From an uncultured Lachnospiraceae bacterium (GTDB lineage: Bacteria > Bacillota > Clostridia > Lachnospirales > Lachnospiraceae), in NCBI GenBank assembly GCA_900316395.1, contig ONCT01000010.1, forward strand, positions 1 through 64,000: a DNA stretch of 64,000 nt, in the 5' to 3' direction. This document shows, piece by piece, positions 33,781 to 43,358 of the stretch. How positions within the stretch are numbered: position 1 is the stretch's first letter; the number at the start of each line of letters is the position of its first letter. The notes under the pieces are model-generated. The model saw nothing but the letters and a program-made list of their open reading frames with translations. It was not told the DNA's origin and searched no databases. The position numbers were made by a program, and so were the translations under genes.

Positions 33781-34020
33781 TTAACAATATATAATGCTTC
33801 TAAAGCAATCCTTGTCATTCTCAGTCTTAATCGCATCTGCCCGTTGATAAAAAGAGGTAAATCCTTCTATATCGTCATTAAATATGAAAACTCTTTTTGT
33901 GAGTTCTCGGCCCCTGTTATCAAAGGCTCTATCATAGTGCGTTATGCTTCCGATATCAACTCCGATTACTAAAGTTGTATCTGTTACTTGTTCAATTCTC
34001 TCATTCTGTGTATAATTCAT
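33781..34020 (-). mobile_element. IS110-family transposase, N-terminal remnant
   Basis: From ATG 34020, with AGGAGG upstream, the frame reads MNYTQNERIEQVTDTTLVIG and VDIGSITHYDRAFDNRGREL. This is the start of the RuvC-like DEDD domain of IS110 transposases, with the first Asp in VIGVDIGS. It runs on through FIFNDDIEGFTSFYQ and ends after about 80 codons. The rest of the catalytic domain and the transposase C-terminal serine domain are missing, so it is dead. Confidence 0.75.
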
Positions 34021-34153
34021 AGTGAACCTCCTGTGTTTGATTGATATGTTACATCCACCAAGATACATCTCAATCTAACCTTGAGGTTCTATATTATTCA
34101 ATTGGTACTCTTTATGAATTACAGGAATGCTCCTAAATATAACTAGTAAGATA

Positions 34154-34543
34154 CTATCTCAAAGCTCTTCTTAATTCATCTTCGCTATACCCAAACATAT
34201 AATCATCGTCTTCACCATTACTTACCCAAATATCTGCTGCATCATAGACACTTATTCTTTCATCTTCGTAAGCATTACTAGAATTACCCGAGCCACGACA
34301 ACTTCTACACCAAGACCGAGGCATTGTTCCGTCATATCTAAATCCAAACAGCTCTTCAATTTCTTGCTCTCCATGAGCAATCAGACCGCAATGTGGGCAT
34401 TCTGCATAACTACCATATTCCGTTAATGAATCTATATGGTTTACACAACATAGCGCTAAGTTATATCCTGCGCTTGCCAAAACTTCAGCAATTCCCTTGC
34501 CTATGCTTCTCGACGCTCCACTAATAAAAGCGCTTTTACTCAT
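34154..34543 (-). CDS. Chimeric gene: SDR N-terminus fused to a zinc-ribbon-like protein
   Basis: The 129-residue product starts with 43 residues almost identical to the SDR at 12088 (SAFISGASRSIGKGIAEVLA, then LALCCVNHIDSL). It then switches to an unrelated domain with CPHCG (about 49-53) and CRSCR (about 78-82), a likely zinc ribbon, and an acidic tail. The SDR catalytic Tyr/Lys are absent, so it cannot be a reductase. GGAGG precedes the ATG. By hand count, the shared 129 bases match at about 82%, with most changes at third codon positions. It arose by deletion or recombination joining a second SDR gene to a zinc-ribbon gene. Confidence 0.75.
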   Translation of the reverse strand: MSKSAFISGASRSIGKGIAEVLASAGYNLALCCVNHIDSLTEYGSYAECPHCGLIAHGEQEIEELFGFRYDGTMPRSWCRSCRGSGNSSNAYEDERISVYDAADIWVSNGEDDDYMFGYSEDELRRALR

Positions 34544-34560
34544 TATTCATCCTCCATAGA

Positions 34561-34585
34561 GGTTGACAGGGGGCCCCTGTCAACC
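34561..34585. repeat. Family-2 palindrome, short perfect copy
   Basis: GGTTGACAGGGG faces CCCCTGTCAACC around a single central base. The Fe-ADH stop codon (complement of 34580-34582) is the TGA of the right arm. Confidence 0.75.
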
Positions 34586-35776
34586 TTGCAATCTTCTAAG
34601 CAATAGCTTGATGTCCTCTGCATCCCAGATTACTGGTACTGGATATGCAGGGTTGGCCTCTTGGATAGCCCTTGTAACGATTGTATTATAGTCCTCTTCT
34701 CTAAGCTCCTTAACGCGAGTTGGAATTTCCATGTTCTTATTCATTTGCCTAATTGCTTCAATGAATCTCTCTGCCCTGTCCTGTTCAGAGATTCCTCTAA
34801 TTCCAACAACCTCTGCTAACTCTGACAATGGCTTGTATACAGCCGAGCCATATTGCTCTAATACAGCAGGAAGAATTATGGCATTAGCATAGCCGTGAGG
34901 CAGTCCATATAGCGCTCCAAATGTGTGGGCGACAGCGTGAACATATCCTACGAAATTATTCGTAAATGCTACACCTGCATAGTAGGATGCCATTAGCATC
35001 CTTCCCCTTGCTTTAATGTCAGAACCGTTATTATACGCATTTTCCAGATTATCGAATATCATTCTTACAGACTTGCGGGCCAGTTTCTGAACCATAGGGG
35101 ATGCATATAGATTCGTATATGTCTCCACTGCATGGGTTAGAGCATCCATTCCTGTGGCTGCCGTTATGTGCTTAGGAAGGCTAAGTGTAATCTCCGGATA
35201 CATGCAAGCGTACTTTGGGACGAGACCAAAGTCTGTTATTGCGTATTTGTAATGAGTGCCATCCACCTCGTCAGTTATAACTGCTGCAACCGTAGCCTCA
35301 GAGCCTGTTCCTGCTGTGGTCGGCACCACGTACAAATCAGGAATTGGGTTCTTAATCTTGAACATGCCACGCATATCTCTAACCTGCAAAGTCGGATTAG
35401 TTGCTCTTGCGCCAATTATCTTAGAAGCATCCATAACACTACCACCACCAACGGCGATAATGCATTGACAATTGTTGTCATTATATACCTTCAGCGCCTC
35501 TTCGATACAGGTAATTGTAGGGTCCGGCATAATTCCACTATATACACTATATTCGATGCCCTTATCCTTCAGTGCGTCGAATAGTGGCTCTAGCGACCCT
35601 CTCTTAATAAAGCCTGCAGTTGTTACCACAAGCGCCCTGCTATTGCCGTCGCTTTGTACAACATCCGGCAGCTTAAGGATACTTTCCTTACCCTTAATCA
35701 GATTCGGCCTTCTAATCTTGGCTATTCTAATAAATGTGCTTACAAACCTTTGTCTTAATCTAGTAATCTTCTCCAT
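34580..35776 (-). CDS. Iron-containing alcohol dehydrogenase
   Basis: The 398-residue Fe-ADH family enzyme starts at ATG 35776, with GGGGGAG upstream. The cofactor motif GGGSVMDASKIIGA is at about 97-110. PTTAGTGSEAT and the metal-binding set, including GMDALTHAVETY and AVAHTFGALYGLPHGYANAI, follow. The family interconverts aldehydes or ketones and alcohols with NAD(P)H, often in fermentation (for example butanol or 1,2-propanediol metabolism). The substrate is not known. Its stop codon is within a family-2 palindrome. Confidence 0.9.
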   Translation of the reverse strand: MEKITRLRQRFVSTFIRIAKIRRPNLIKGKESILKLPDVVQSDGNSRALVVTTAGFIKRGSLEPLFDALKDKGIEYSVYSGIMPDPTITCIEEALKVYNDNNCQCIIAVGGGSVMDASKIIGARATNPTLQVRDMRGMFKIKNPIPDLYVVPTTAGTGSEATVAAVITDEVDGTHYKYAITDFGLVPKYACMYPEITLSLPKHITAATGMDALTHAVETYTNLYASPMVQKLARKSVRMIFDNLENAYNNGSDIKARGRMLMASYYAGVAFTNNFVGYVHAVAHTFGALYGLPHGYANAIILPAVLEQYGSAVYKPLSELAEVVGIRGISEQDRAERFIEAIRQMNKNMEIPTRVKELREEDYNTIVTRAIQEANPAYPVPVIWDAEDIKLLLRRLQG

Positions 35777-35809
35777 AGTGTTCTCCCCCTTGCTTTTGTT
35801 GTGTGAACG

Positions 35810-35862
35810 GTTGACAAAACATGGTTGACAACAGAATGTTGTCAACAGGACCCCCTGTCAAT
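35810..35862. repeat. Family-2 repeat, compound copy
   Basis: The outer GTTGACA (35810) faces CCCCCTGTCAAT (35851-35862). Inside is a perfect hairpin, GTTGACAACA-GAA-TGTTGTCAAC (35824-35845). The metallophosphoesterase stop (complement of 35858-35860) is the TGA in the outer arm. It separates this gene from Fe-ADH and could act as a terminator or processing site. Confidence 0.7.
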
Positions 35863-37054
35863 GTTTGAAGTTAATCTTCACATCTACTACTTCTGCGTTG
35901 GTTCCAACACGAACTCCTGGTCCGTAGAAGCCAATACCTGAAGTCGTTACATTATACATGTTGCCCCTCTTAATTACGCCTTTGGAATTGTCCCATATAA
36001 GCTTGCTTGTAAGGTTAAGCGGGAAGATTTGTCCGTCATGGGTATGACCAGAGAAATCAACATCTACTCCCGCGTCAGCTAACTCTTGAATCTGTCTTGG
36101 CTGATGGTCAATTACGAGAATTGGAAGCTCCTTATTAAGCCCCTGAGTTACCTCAGCTGGAGTCTTTCTTCCATCAACATCCTTGCCTTCCTTCTGGGCA
36201 TCAGGTCTGCCGTATATGTAGAAGGAATTGTTAACAAGCACATATTCGTCTCTTAAGTTCTTAACGCCTGCTCTCTCAAGGAAATCGTCCATTCTCGGGT
36301 CCGCCACAGGCTTCTCATCACTTGTAAATGTGAATCCCGCAATAATCATCTCTGATACATCATGATTACCATATACCGAATAAACTCCGTATTTTGAATC
36401 AATTGATTTATACAATCTAATAAGCTCTTCCGGATCTTCTAGTGCATCATAATTGTTGTCGAATATATCTCCTGCAAGAACAACAACATCAGGATGGTTG
36501 GCGTTAATCTTATCAACCATATCCTTAATCTGACTGACTCCCACAGAATACCCCATATGCATATCAGCTACAAGAACAACATTAAGGCTGTCTACTCCAT
36601 TACATTTCTTATCAACATCTATCTCATAGCTATTATCATATATTGTCCTTGCCTGTATTCCACCTCCAATGGCAATTCCAGATAGAACAAGAACTACTAC
36701 CGTACCAAGGGCAATAAATTGTTTTCTTGTAATGGTGGTCTCTGACTTAGGAATCTTCTTCCTCTTACGAATGATTACACGAATCAAATCGAGAATTGCT
36801 ATTATTGAAATAATATATATAACAACTCCATACCAGTATGTTCCAACAATATGGAACAATCTCCTAACCGTTCCTTCAGGAACAGGTGCAGCAATGTACA
36901 TTCCCATACAAAGGGTCCAGTACACTATATTAATTGCAATTCTAACGCCCATCTTAAGACGACCATTGCATATTGTATCAAGCCATTTCATAAACCACAT
37001 ACATACGTAATAATTGGCAAGTATGTATACTGGCAGGATCAAAATTGCTAGCAT
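35858..37054 (-). CDS. Membrane-anchored calcineurin-like metallophosphoesterase
   Basis: The 398-residue protein has four N-terminal hydrophobic segments (residues 1-135). A phosphoesterase domain follows with all metal-binding motifs: VLVADMHMG (Asp, His), VVLAGDIFDN, YGNHDVSEM, IDHQP and FSGHTHDGQIFPL. This matches the YkuE-type group, with the catalytic domain at the membrane surface. The substrate is unknown; related enzymes act on lipid or nucleotide phosphoesters. It diverges from the DUF975-CmpB gene. Confidence 0.88.
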   Translation of the reverse strand: MLAILILPVYILANYYVCMWFMKWLDTICNGRLKMGVRIAINIVYWTLCMGMYIAAPVPEGTVRRLFHIVGTYWYGVVIYIISIIAILDLIRVIIRKRKKIPKSETTITRKQFIALGTVVVLVLSGIAIGGGIQARTIYDNSYEIDVDKKCNGVDSLNVVLVADMHMGYSVGVSQIKDMVDKINANHPDVVVLAGDIFDNNYDALEDPEELIRLYKSIDSKYGVYSVYGNHDVSEMIIAGFTFTSDEKPVADPRMDDFLERAGVKNLRDEYVLVNNSFYIYGRPDAQKEGKDVDGRKTPAEVTQGLNKELPILVIDHQPRQIQELADAGVDVDFSGHTHDGQIFPLNLTSKLIWDNSKGVIKRGNMYNVTTSGIGFYGPGVRVGTNAEVVDVKINFKH

Positions 37055-37196
37055 CGTTTATCTAATGTCTCCTATCCTTAAAATTTCATTTCATATTATA
37101 TCATTTTATTGGGTTTTTGTGGTATAATGCTTTGAGTTAGTGCAAAAAAATACTGATTTGTACACAAATCCACAGAATCATATAACGGGAGCAATT

Positions 37197-39167
37197 ATGG
37201 AAATCAACAGAAAAGACTTGAAAAAAAAGGGCAAGGCTTCAATAAAAAGACATTATTTTATATTCGTTATAACCCTTCTATTATGTGCCGTACTAGGTGT
37301 GTTCTATACATCTTCAACATATATCTTTAACTTAATGAAGGGTGGAAATGATGAGACATATTCAGATATATCAGCCAAAATCTCTGAAAACGCATACTAT
37401 AACGAAGATGGCGAGCTGGTTATTAACAACGCAATATACGATTCGAGTAATGATATAGCACAGGCTCTAAGTGACTATATACAGGGCAAGACACAGGAAG
37501 CTCTTAATCTGGAGAATCGCGTTAATACAGTTGAAGAAAATAAGCCTGATGAGAAGGTTGGAATAGTAACACTAGGCTATCGTAATGGTGTTCTTGCATC
37601 AGTTGTTAACAGTGTTAGGTCTGGTTCCCTTCTTCTTACAACATATAAATCCATATCAAAGGTTATAAAGGACCCTTCTTTCGCTTCAATTATTATGCTT
37701 ATTCTTGTAGTACTTATATTCTTAGCATACAGGGCATTTATTAAGAATGCGTTATGGCTTACTGCAAGAAGACAATTTACTGAAGCCCAGACATACGAAA
37801 GAATAACAGGAAGAAGCTTCCTATTCTTATTTATAAGGAAATCATACTTTAGGGCTTGTATGACATTTTTTATAAAAGAAATATATCAGCTCCTGTGGAG
37901 CTTAACTATTGTGGGTGGAGTAATTAAGTTCTATTCTTATAGAATGGTTTCATATATTCTTGCTGAGAATCCTAAGCTTAATTCGAAGCAGGCAATTACT
38001 CTGTCACGCAATATGATGAAAGGTCACAAGTGGGAAATGTTCGTACTGGATATTTCCTTCATTGCCTGGGAGCTTCTTAATATTGTAACAGCAGGATTAC
38101 TTGGACTACTCTTCCTAAATCCATATATGGAAGCTACCAAGGCACAGTATTATATTAAGCTTAGAGAAATTGCAGTAGCTAATAAGATTGAGGGATATGA
38201 GCTTCTTAATGATGAATATTATGTAAAGACTCCTTCTGAAGAAGACCTTAAGGTTGCTTATGCTGATATTATTGAGCTTAAGAAGAAGGCTCCTAAGGAA
38301 ATAGAAAAATTCACAGGAGTTGCTGGCTTCTTTGCAAATGTGTTCGGTATTATCCTTGTTAATAATGATAAAGCAAAACGAATTGCTGCCCAGGAGGAGA
38401 ATGCTACTCAGATAGAGGAATATGAACTTATTAGAAGTGGCAAGCTCTATCCTGACCGACTTAATCCTTTATATACGGCTAATGAAGGAAAGCTTGCATC
38501 TAAGGTAAAATCACTTAACTATAATAGGCGTTACACCATAACTAATCTAATTGCTCTATTCTTCACAGGATGTCTTATTGGATGGTTATGGGAGGTTGGT
38601 ATCCACCTTGTAAATGATGGTGTATTCGTTAACAGAGGCGTACTACATGGACCATGGCTTCCAATATACGGAACCGGTGCCGCGCTAATACTTGTAATAC
38701 TATATAGGTTCAGAAGTAGACCATGGTTAGAATTCCTGCTTACAATTCTTCTATGTGGAGTTGTAGAATACTTTACTTCGTATTTCTTAGAGATATCACA
38801 TAATGGTCAGAAATGGTGGGATTACACAGGATATTTCCTTAACATCAACGGAAGAGTCTGTGCTGAAGGACTGTTAGTATTCGGTGTTGCAGGCGCAGCG
38901 GCAGTATATGTATTGTTCCCTCTACTCGATGATGCATTATCTAAGATACCACTTAAGATACTGCTGCCAATTGTAATTGTTCTTGTTATTGTATTCGTGG
39001 CTGACGTTATCTATTCACATTTCTATCCTAATACAGGTAAGGGTATTACCGATTACAAGGACGGCAAGCAGACAGGCTGTACCAATAATGGTACATCTGA
39101 TAATCTGTATACAGCCAGTGGTATATACAAGCCTTCTGCTAATTCTTATTATCATTATATTTCTTAA
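37197..39167 (+). CDS. DUF975 and CmpB-like fusion membrane protein
   Basis: About 656 residues are encoded from ATG 37197, with GGGAG upstream. The first half is a DUF975 domain: IKRHYFIFVITLLLCAVLG anchor, TYERITGRSFLFLF, and LLNIVTAGLLGLLFLNPYME. The second half has about six helices with FFTGCLIGWLWEVGIHLV, GPWLPIYGTGA and GVVEYFTSYFLE, the putative ABC-transporter type IV (CmpB) domain. The function of both domains is unknown. TATAAT at 37123-37128, with an extended TG, is a likely -10 box. Its last 29 bases overlap the convergent kinase gene. A second DUF975 gene is at 54203. Confidence 0.8.
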   Translation: MEINRKDLKKKGKASIKRHYFIFVITLLLCAVLGVFYTSSTYIFNLMKGGNDETYSDISAKISENAYYNEDGELVINNAIYDSSNDIAQALSDYIQGKTQEALNLENRVNTVEENKPDEKVGIVTLGYRNGVLASVVNSVRSGSLLLTTYKSISKVIKDPSFASIIMLILVVLIFLAYRAFIKNALWLTARRQFTEAQTYERITGRSFLFLFIRKSYFRACMTFFIKEIYQLLWSLTIVGGVIKFYSYRMVSYILAENPKLNSKQAITLSRNMMKGHKWEMFVLDISFIAWELLNIVTAGLLGLLFLNPYMEATKAQYYIKLREIAVANKIEGYELLNDEYYVKTPSEEDLKVAYADIIELKKKAPKEIEKFTGVAGFFANVFGIILVNNDKAKRIAAQEENATQIEEYELIRSGKLYPDRLNPLYTANEGKLASKVKSLNYNRRYTITNLIALFFTGCLIGWLWEVGIHLVNDGVFVNRGVLHGPWLPIYGTGAALILVILYRFRSRPWLEFLLTILLCGVVEYFTSYFLEISHNGQKWWDYTGYFLNINGRVCAEGLLVFGVAGAAAVYVLFPLLDDALSKIPLKILLPIVIVLVIVFVADVIYSHFYPNTGKGITDYKDGKQTGCTNNGTSDNLYTASGIYKPSANSYYHYIS

Positions 39168-41523
39168 AGATATAATCTGGCTGATGAGTATCAAGGTACT
39201 TGTCAGCCGCTTTTTTATTCTTAACATATACGCCCTTGTAGGCGCCTGACAAGACTTCCTTATGCTTCTTCAATTCATCAGGTTCATCGTCAATTACAAG
39301 CACCGTAGGCTTAGCTAAGGCCTTCTCAATCTCCTCACTGCTTAATAGCAACTCATCTGGTAAGAAATCAATTAAGGTTGCTTCACATTTCTCATAGGAA
39401 ATAGGCTTTGTTAGGTATTCATCAAAGCCCTCATCCTGATATATCTTAGCTGCTCCCGATGTGGCATCAGCAGTAAGGGCGATTACTGGCATATCACCCT
39501 TAAGCCCCTCATCTACCATGGCATGAAGTGTCTCAACGCCATTCATATCAGGCATCATAATATCAAGAAGCACACAGTTATATCTACCATTACGACGAAG
39601 CATCTCTAGACATTCTTCACCGCTAACTGCTGTATCCATCTTCATACGGGTTTCCTTCAGAAGATTGGTAATAACCTTAAGATTAAGTTCATTATCATCA
39701 ACAATTAGAATCCGCGCCTCAGGAGCCATTAGAGTTATTCTGCTTTCCTCTAGCTTCACTCTGCTCTCTATGCGCTTGGTAATATCTCCAATTGGCTCTG
39801 TTGATGTAATCTTCTGGCACAGATGCACTGTGAATGTAGTTCCCTTACCATATTCACTTGTCACATCTATATCACCATCCATCATTGTGACAAATGTCTT
39901 GGCAATACTAAGGCCCAAGCCTGTGCCCTCTACCTTCTTATTCCTAATCTCATCAAGCCTTCGGAATGTAACAAAGAGGCTGTCCATATCCTCCTTCTTA
40001 ATTCCGATTCCAGTATCTGCAACTGTGGCAATAAGCTCTATCATCCGAGATTTGTCAGGAATATCTTTATAGGAAATGTTAACATCTATGCTTCCCTGTT
40101 CAGTATATTTTATAGCATTGTTAATTATATTAATTAGAATCTGACGTAGTCTTAACTCATCTCCATAGAGATTCTCAGGAACATTTTCATCAACTACAAG
40201 ATTGAAAGCTAGCTTCTTATCCTTGGCTTTGTTAGCAACCATATTGTTAACATCTAATACCACATTACTTAGCTTATAATCTGCATTATTAAGCGTCATG
40301 GAACCAGCTTCAATCTTGGATATATCAAGAATATCATTTATTATTCCAAGAAGTGTCTGGCTGGCTGACTTAATATCGGATGCGTATTCCTTAATTGCCT
40401 GGTCTGTTGCCTCTCGAAGAATCATTTCGTCCATTCCAATTATGGCATTAATAGGCGTCCTAATCTCATGAGACATATTAGCAAGGAATATACTTTTTGT
40501 CTGGTTAGCTTTATTAGCCACATCAGTCATGCGTTCAAGCTCGTCCATCTTACTATGGAGATCAGTTACGTCGCTAATAACATACTGATATCCGGCTAAA
40601 TCATTAGCCTCCATAATCTTAGTAACATTTACAGAATAGGTATTCTTATCTACGACATAATCGCCACCGCCGTTAGTACGAATCCTGTTAAGCTGTTCAT
40701 CTTCTTCAATAAGGTTTATTTTCTTAAGAGAAGTTATCATTGTAGATGATAAATCATTGTGGAATATTATATTATTATCTGCATCTGTGACTACGAGACC
40801 TAATGGTCCTGTATATACAACATTTTCAATAGCAGCCTGTATAGAGTCGAATATGTCGAACCTAAACAGAAGCACCGCTAAGGTTATTACAATAGGCAGA
40901 ATAAAATAAATTGTAAGGTCAATTCCAATATAATCTGTTGCATAATAAATCATTGTAGATATTAAGAACAGGGCCACAACTACAAGAATACAGATTATCC
41001 TCTTCTTGGCAATACCCTTGTGCTTCCTAAAATTAACTGTGATAATAACCAGGCAGGCAACAAATATAACAAGCAAATCTAATGGGAATATAACATTGAT
41101 TACAATGAATTCAAATGTAGAAAGGGACGCCATCTGAGTAGAGACGCTGCTCCAGTCAGCAAAGGCGTAATTGTCAGAGTCGAGGTATAGAAAGACTGCA
41201 ATTAATGCAGTAGTAACGGACGCCTGGATAATGTAGATGTATTTGGGAAGCTTGGCATTACATAGTTTTTCCACGAGTCTTAGTAGCAGAAGGGATGCCA
41301 TGGCCATACCAATATTCTTAGTCTTGAATGCTATTACAGTCTCAGTTAAGTTATCCGAGTGATGCAGCATCAGAAGACCTACTTCAACGATTAGAAGTGC
41401 AGTAAAGAACATAACAGCAACAGCCTGTACCACAGATGGGTTAGACAATAGAATCTTAACAGTTATAGACGAGGTAATAATCAGTGTGATTGCACAAATT
41501 GCAATATAGAAATAGTAATACAT
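39139..41523 (-). CDS. Hybrid histidine kinase, second receiver domain truncated
   Basis: The 794-residue protein begins with seven hydrophobic segments (residues 1-230, 7TM-histidine-kinase type) and a PAS-like region. HisKA has the phospho-acceptor His352 in ANMSHEIRTPINAI. The ATPase domain has ILINIINNAIKYTEQG, DTGIGIKKEDMD and GTGLGLSIAK. A receiver has the phospho-acceptor Asp654 in CVLLDIMMPDMNG. A second receiver begins at about residue 740 (TVLVIDDEPDELKKH) but stops after QPDYIF, before its phospho-acceptor Asp. The gene ends inside the convergent gene at 39167, so the tail was probably lost. HPt and receiver genes follow upstream. Confidence 0.9.
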   Translation of the reverse strand: MYYYFYIAICAITLIITSSITVKILLSNPSVVQAVAVMFFTALLIVEVGLLMLHHSDNLTETVIAFKTKNIGMAMASLLLLRLVEKLCNAKLPKYIYIIQASVTTALIAVFLYLDSDNYAFADWSSVSTQMASLSTFEFIVINVIFPLDLLVIFVACLVIITVNFRKHKGIAKKRIICILVVVALFLISTMIYYATDYIGIDLTIYFILPIVITLAVLLFRFDIFDSIQAAIENVVYTGPLGLVVTDADNNIIFHNDLSSTMITSLKKINLIEEDEQLNRIRTNGGGDYVVDKNTYSVNVTKIMEANDLAGYQYVISDVTDLHSKMDELERMTDVANKANQTKSIFLANMSHEIRTPINAIIGMDEMILREATDQAIKEYASDIKSASQTLLGIINDILDISKIEAGSMTLNNADYKLSNVVLDVNNMVANKAKDKKLAFNLVVDENVPENLYGDELRLRQILINIINNAIKYTEQGSIDVNISYKDIPDKSRMIELIATVADTGIGIKKEDMDSLFVTFRRLDEIRNKKVEGTGLGLSIAKTFVTMMDGDIDVTSEYGKGTTFTVHLCQKITSTEPIGDITKRIESRVKLEESRITLMAPEARILIVDDNELNLKVITNLLKETRMKMDTAVSGEECLEMLRRNGRYNCVLLDIMMPDMNGVETLHAMVDEGLKGDMPVIALTADATSGAAKIYQDEGFDEYLTKPISYEKCEATLIDFLPDELLLSSEEIEKALAKPTVLVIDDEPDELKKHKEVLSGAYKGVYVKNKKAADKYLDTHQPDYIFKKYNDNKN

Positions 41524-41544
41524 AAAAACCTCCCCACCAATATA

Positions 41545-42177
41545 CTAGAGATTAATATTGTTCTGGGCTTCCTTAGCCTCTGCTGCGGCCTCCTCATAGT
41601 CGAAGCCCTCGATATAATCCTTGGCCATATCGATATGATTCTTAATAATTATATCAACGCTGTATCCATCTAATTCTCCAAGAATATCCTTAGCCTTGTC
41701 ATCATCGAAGTCATCGCAGCTTGATATGAACTCATCAAGAAGCTCATATACCTTCTTGTCATCAGCCACCTTCTCTTCAGGCTCCTTAGCCTTATCATCT
41801 GTCAAATGTTCATTAATGAAGCCTACCACTTCCTTGTACTTCTGTAGGAGTAGAGCATTTGCTTTCTCGAACTCAGCCTTCTCTCTCTCATTAGGCTCAA
41901 CTGCAGTGTATTTCTTCCCTAGCTCTTCACACTTTAAAGCAAGTTCAGCGCCATCTTCAATTCCAATTGTTCTGAAATTACTCTTAAGGGAATGAACAAG
42001 TGTAGTATAATGTACAAGCTGATACATCTCGAAATTAGATACAATCTCGAATTCATTCTTCACATAAGACTGAGCAAAGGTCTTAAGGGCTAACTCATAG
42101 TCCTTACCGCCACCTGTATATCTTGCGCCTAGTCCTAGGTCAAATCCATATTCTCTGAATTCCCTTTCGTTAATCAT
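41545..42177 (-). CDS. Histidine phosphotransfer (HPt) domain protein
   Basis: The 210-residue, highly acidic helical protein carries the HPt motif VHSLKSNFRTIG, with phospho-acceptor His62, between helices of the usual spacing. A helical extension of unknown role follows from about residue 120 (EFISSCDDFDDDKAKDILGE). It lies between the receiver gene (8 bases) and the hybrid kinase (21 bases). It is the expected shuttle of a His-Asp-His-Asp phosphorelay. Confidence 0.85.
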   Translation of the reverse strand: MINEREFREYGFDLGLGARYTGGGKDYELALKTFAQSYVKNEFEIVSNFEMYQLVHYTTLVHSLKSNFRTIGIEDGAELALKCEELGKKYTAVEPNEREKAEFEKANALLLQKYKEVVGFINEHLTDDKAKEPEEKVADDKKVYELLDEFISSCDDFDDDKAKDILGELDGYSVDIIIKNHIDMAKDYIEGFDYEEAAAEAKEAQNNINL

Positions 42178-42185
42178 ACATCCCC

Positions 42186-42560
42186 CTATCCAAGAATATC
42201 CATAATCTTGTTAACTAAATCCTTCTTAGATGCCGGCTTAACAATGTAGCCTGCCGGCTTTAATTCCGTTAAGGTCTTAACTACAACCTTCTTCTCCGTC
42301 ACACCTGTTAGAAATACAACAGGAATATCCTTCGTCTTAGGATTATCTCTCAGCTTATAGAATACCTGCGCTCCCGATTCTTCCGGCATCAAAAAGTCAA
42401 GAAATATCAAGTCGCATTGGTGATTTTCTAAGAACTTAATACATGACTTTCCTGAATTTACTGCAGTAACATCATAGAATTCCTTAAGTATCTTCTTCAT
42501 GTTATTAAGCTGCATAACATCGTCATCAACTACAAGTATTCTCTTTCTATCATCGCTCAT
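42186..42560 (-). CDS. Single-domain response regulator (CheY-like receiver)
   Basis: The 124-residue receiver has the acidic pocket VVDDDVMQ (11-18), phospho-acceptor Asp55 in LIFLDFLMPEESG, Thr in FLTGVTEKK and Lys in GYIVKPASKKDL. There is no output domain. It is the last or intermediate acceptor of the phosphorelay with the adjacent HPt and hybrid kinase. The physiological output is not visible in this window. Confidence 0.92.
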   Translation of the reverse strand: MSDDRKRILVVDDDVMQLNNMKKILKEFYDVTAVNSGKSCIKFLENHQCDLIFLDFLMPEESGAQVFYKLRDNPKTKDIPVVFLTGVTEKKVVVKTLTELKPAGYIVKPASKKDLVNKIMDILG

Positions 42561-42581
42561 ATAGATACCTCTTCTAGTATA

Positions 42582-43316
42582 TTAGATATATCTTATCTCC
42601 ATAAGTGTAAGTCCATGGGCTGGTGCTGTAGGGCCAGCATTTGCTCTGTCCTTAGACTCAATTATTCCTTCTATCTCTTCTGGCTTAATGGCGCCGGCGC
42701 CAACCTTAATTAAGGTTCCTGCAATAATCCTAACCATATTATACAAGAATCCATCCCCTACACATCTTATTATAATCTCGTCATTATCAAGTCGCACACT
42801 AACCTCATGTAATGTCCTTGTAAATGTCTTAACCTGTGCGTTAGCCGAACAAAATGCCGAGAAATCATGTGTTCCTTCAAAATGTGGTGCCGCAAGAATC
42901 ATAGCATCTGTATCTAACTTGTGATGGTAATGATATGTATTAAGCCTTCTTGTAGGATCATTAAATGACCTGTTAAGTATGCGATATTCATAGGTCTTAA
43001 TGGAATCTACAAGATGGGGATGCCAGTCATCATCCACTCTGCAGGAATCTACAACTACAATGTCCTCTGGAATCCTTGTATTAAGGGCATAGCTAATTCT
43101 TGTAGGCTCCATTCTCAACTCCACGTCGAATATAGCCACATTTCCCAGGGAATGAACACCTGAGTCTGTTCGGCTTGCCCCAAGGACGCTTATAGGCTGC
43201 TCAAACAGGTCTGACAATGCCTTATTAAGCACCTCTTCAATTGTTATTCCATTAGGTTGCACCTGCCAGCCATGATAATTAGTACCGTCATAGGCAACCG
43301 TAAGCTTTATTCTCAT
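42582..43316 (-). CDS. truA: tRNA pseudouridine(38-40) synthase
   Basis: The 244-residue enzyme modifies uridines 38-40 of tRNA anticodon arms. It begins IKLTVAYDGTNYHGWQVQPN. The catalytic Asp is in VLGASRTDSGVHSLGNVA (about 46-63), and the DGFLYNMVRIIAGTLIKVG block lies near the C-terminus. Length and motifs are standard. In many Bacillota, truA follows ecfA-ecfA-ecfT in this order, as here. Confidence 0.95.
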   Translation of the reverse strand: MRIKLTVAYDGTNYHGWQVQPNGITIEEVLNKALSDLFEQPISVLGASRTDSGVHSLGNVAIFDVELRMEPTRISYALNTRIPEDIVVVDSCRVDDDWHPHLVDSIKTYEYRILNRSFNDPTRRLNTYHYHHKLDTDAMILAAPHFEGTHDFSAFCSANAQVKTFTRTLHEVSVRLDNDEIIIRCVGDGFLYNMVRIIAGTLIKVGAGAIKPEEIEGIIESKDRANAGPTAPAHGLTLMEIRYI

Positions 43317-43358
43317 AATATCTATCCTAATTGATAAGGTCGATGTGGGAGATGCAAA

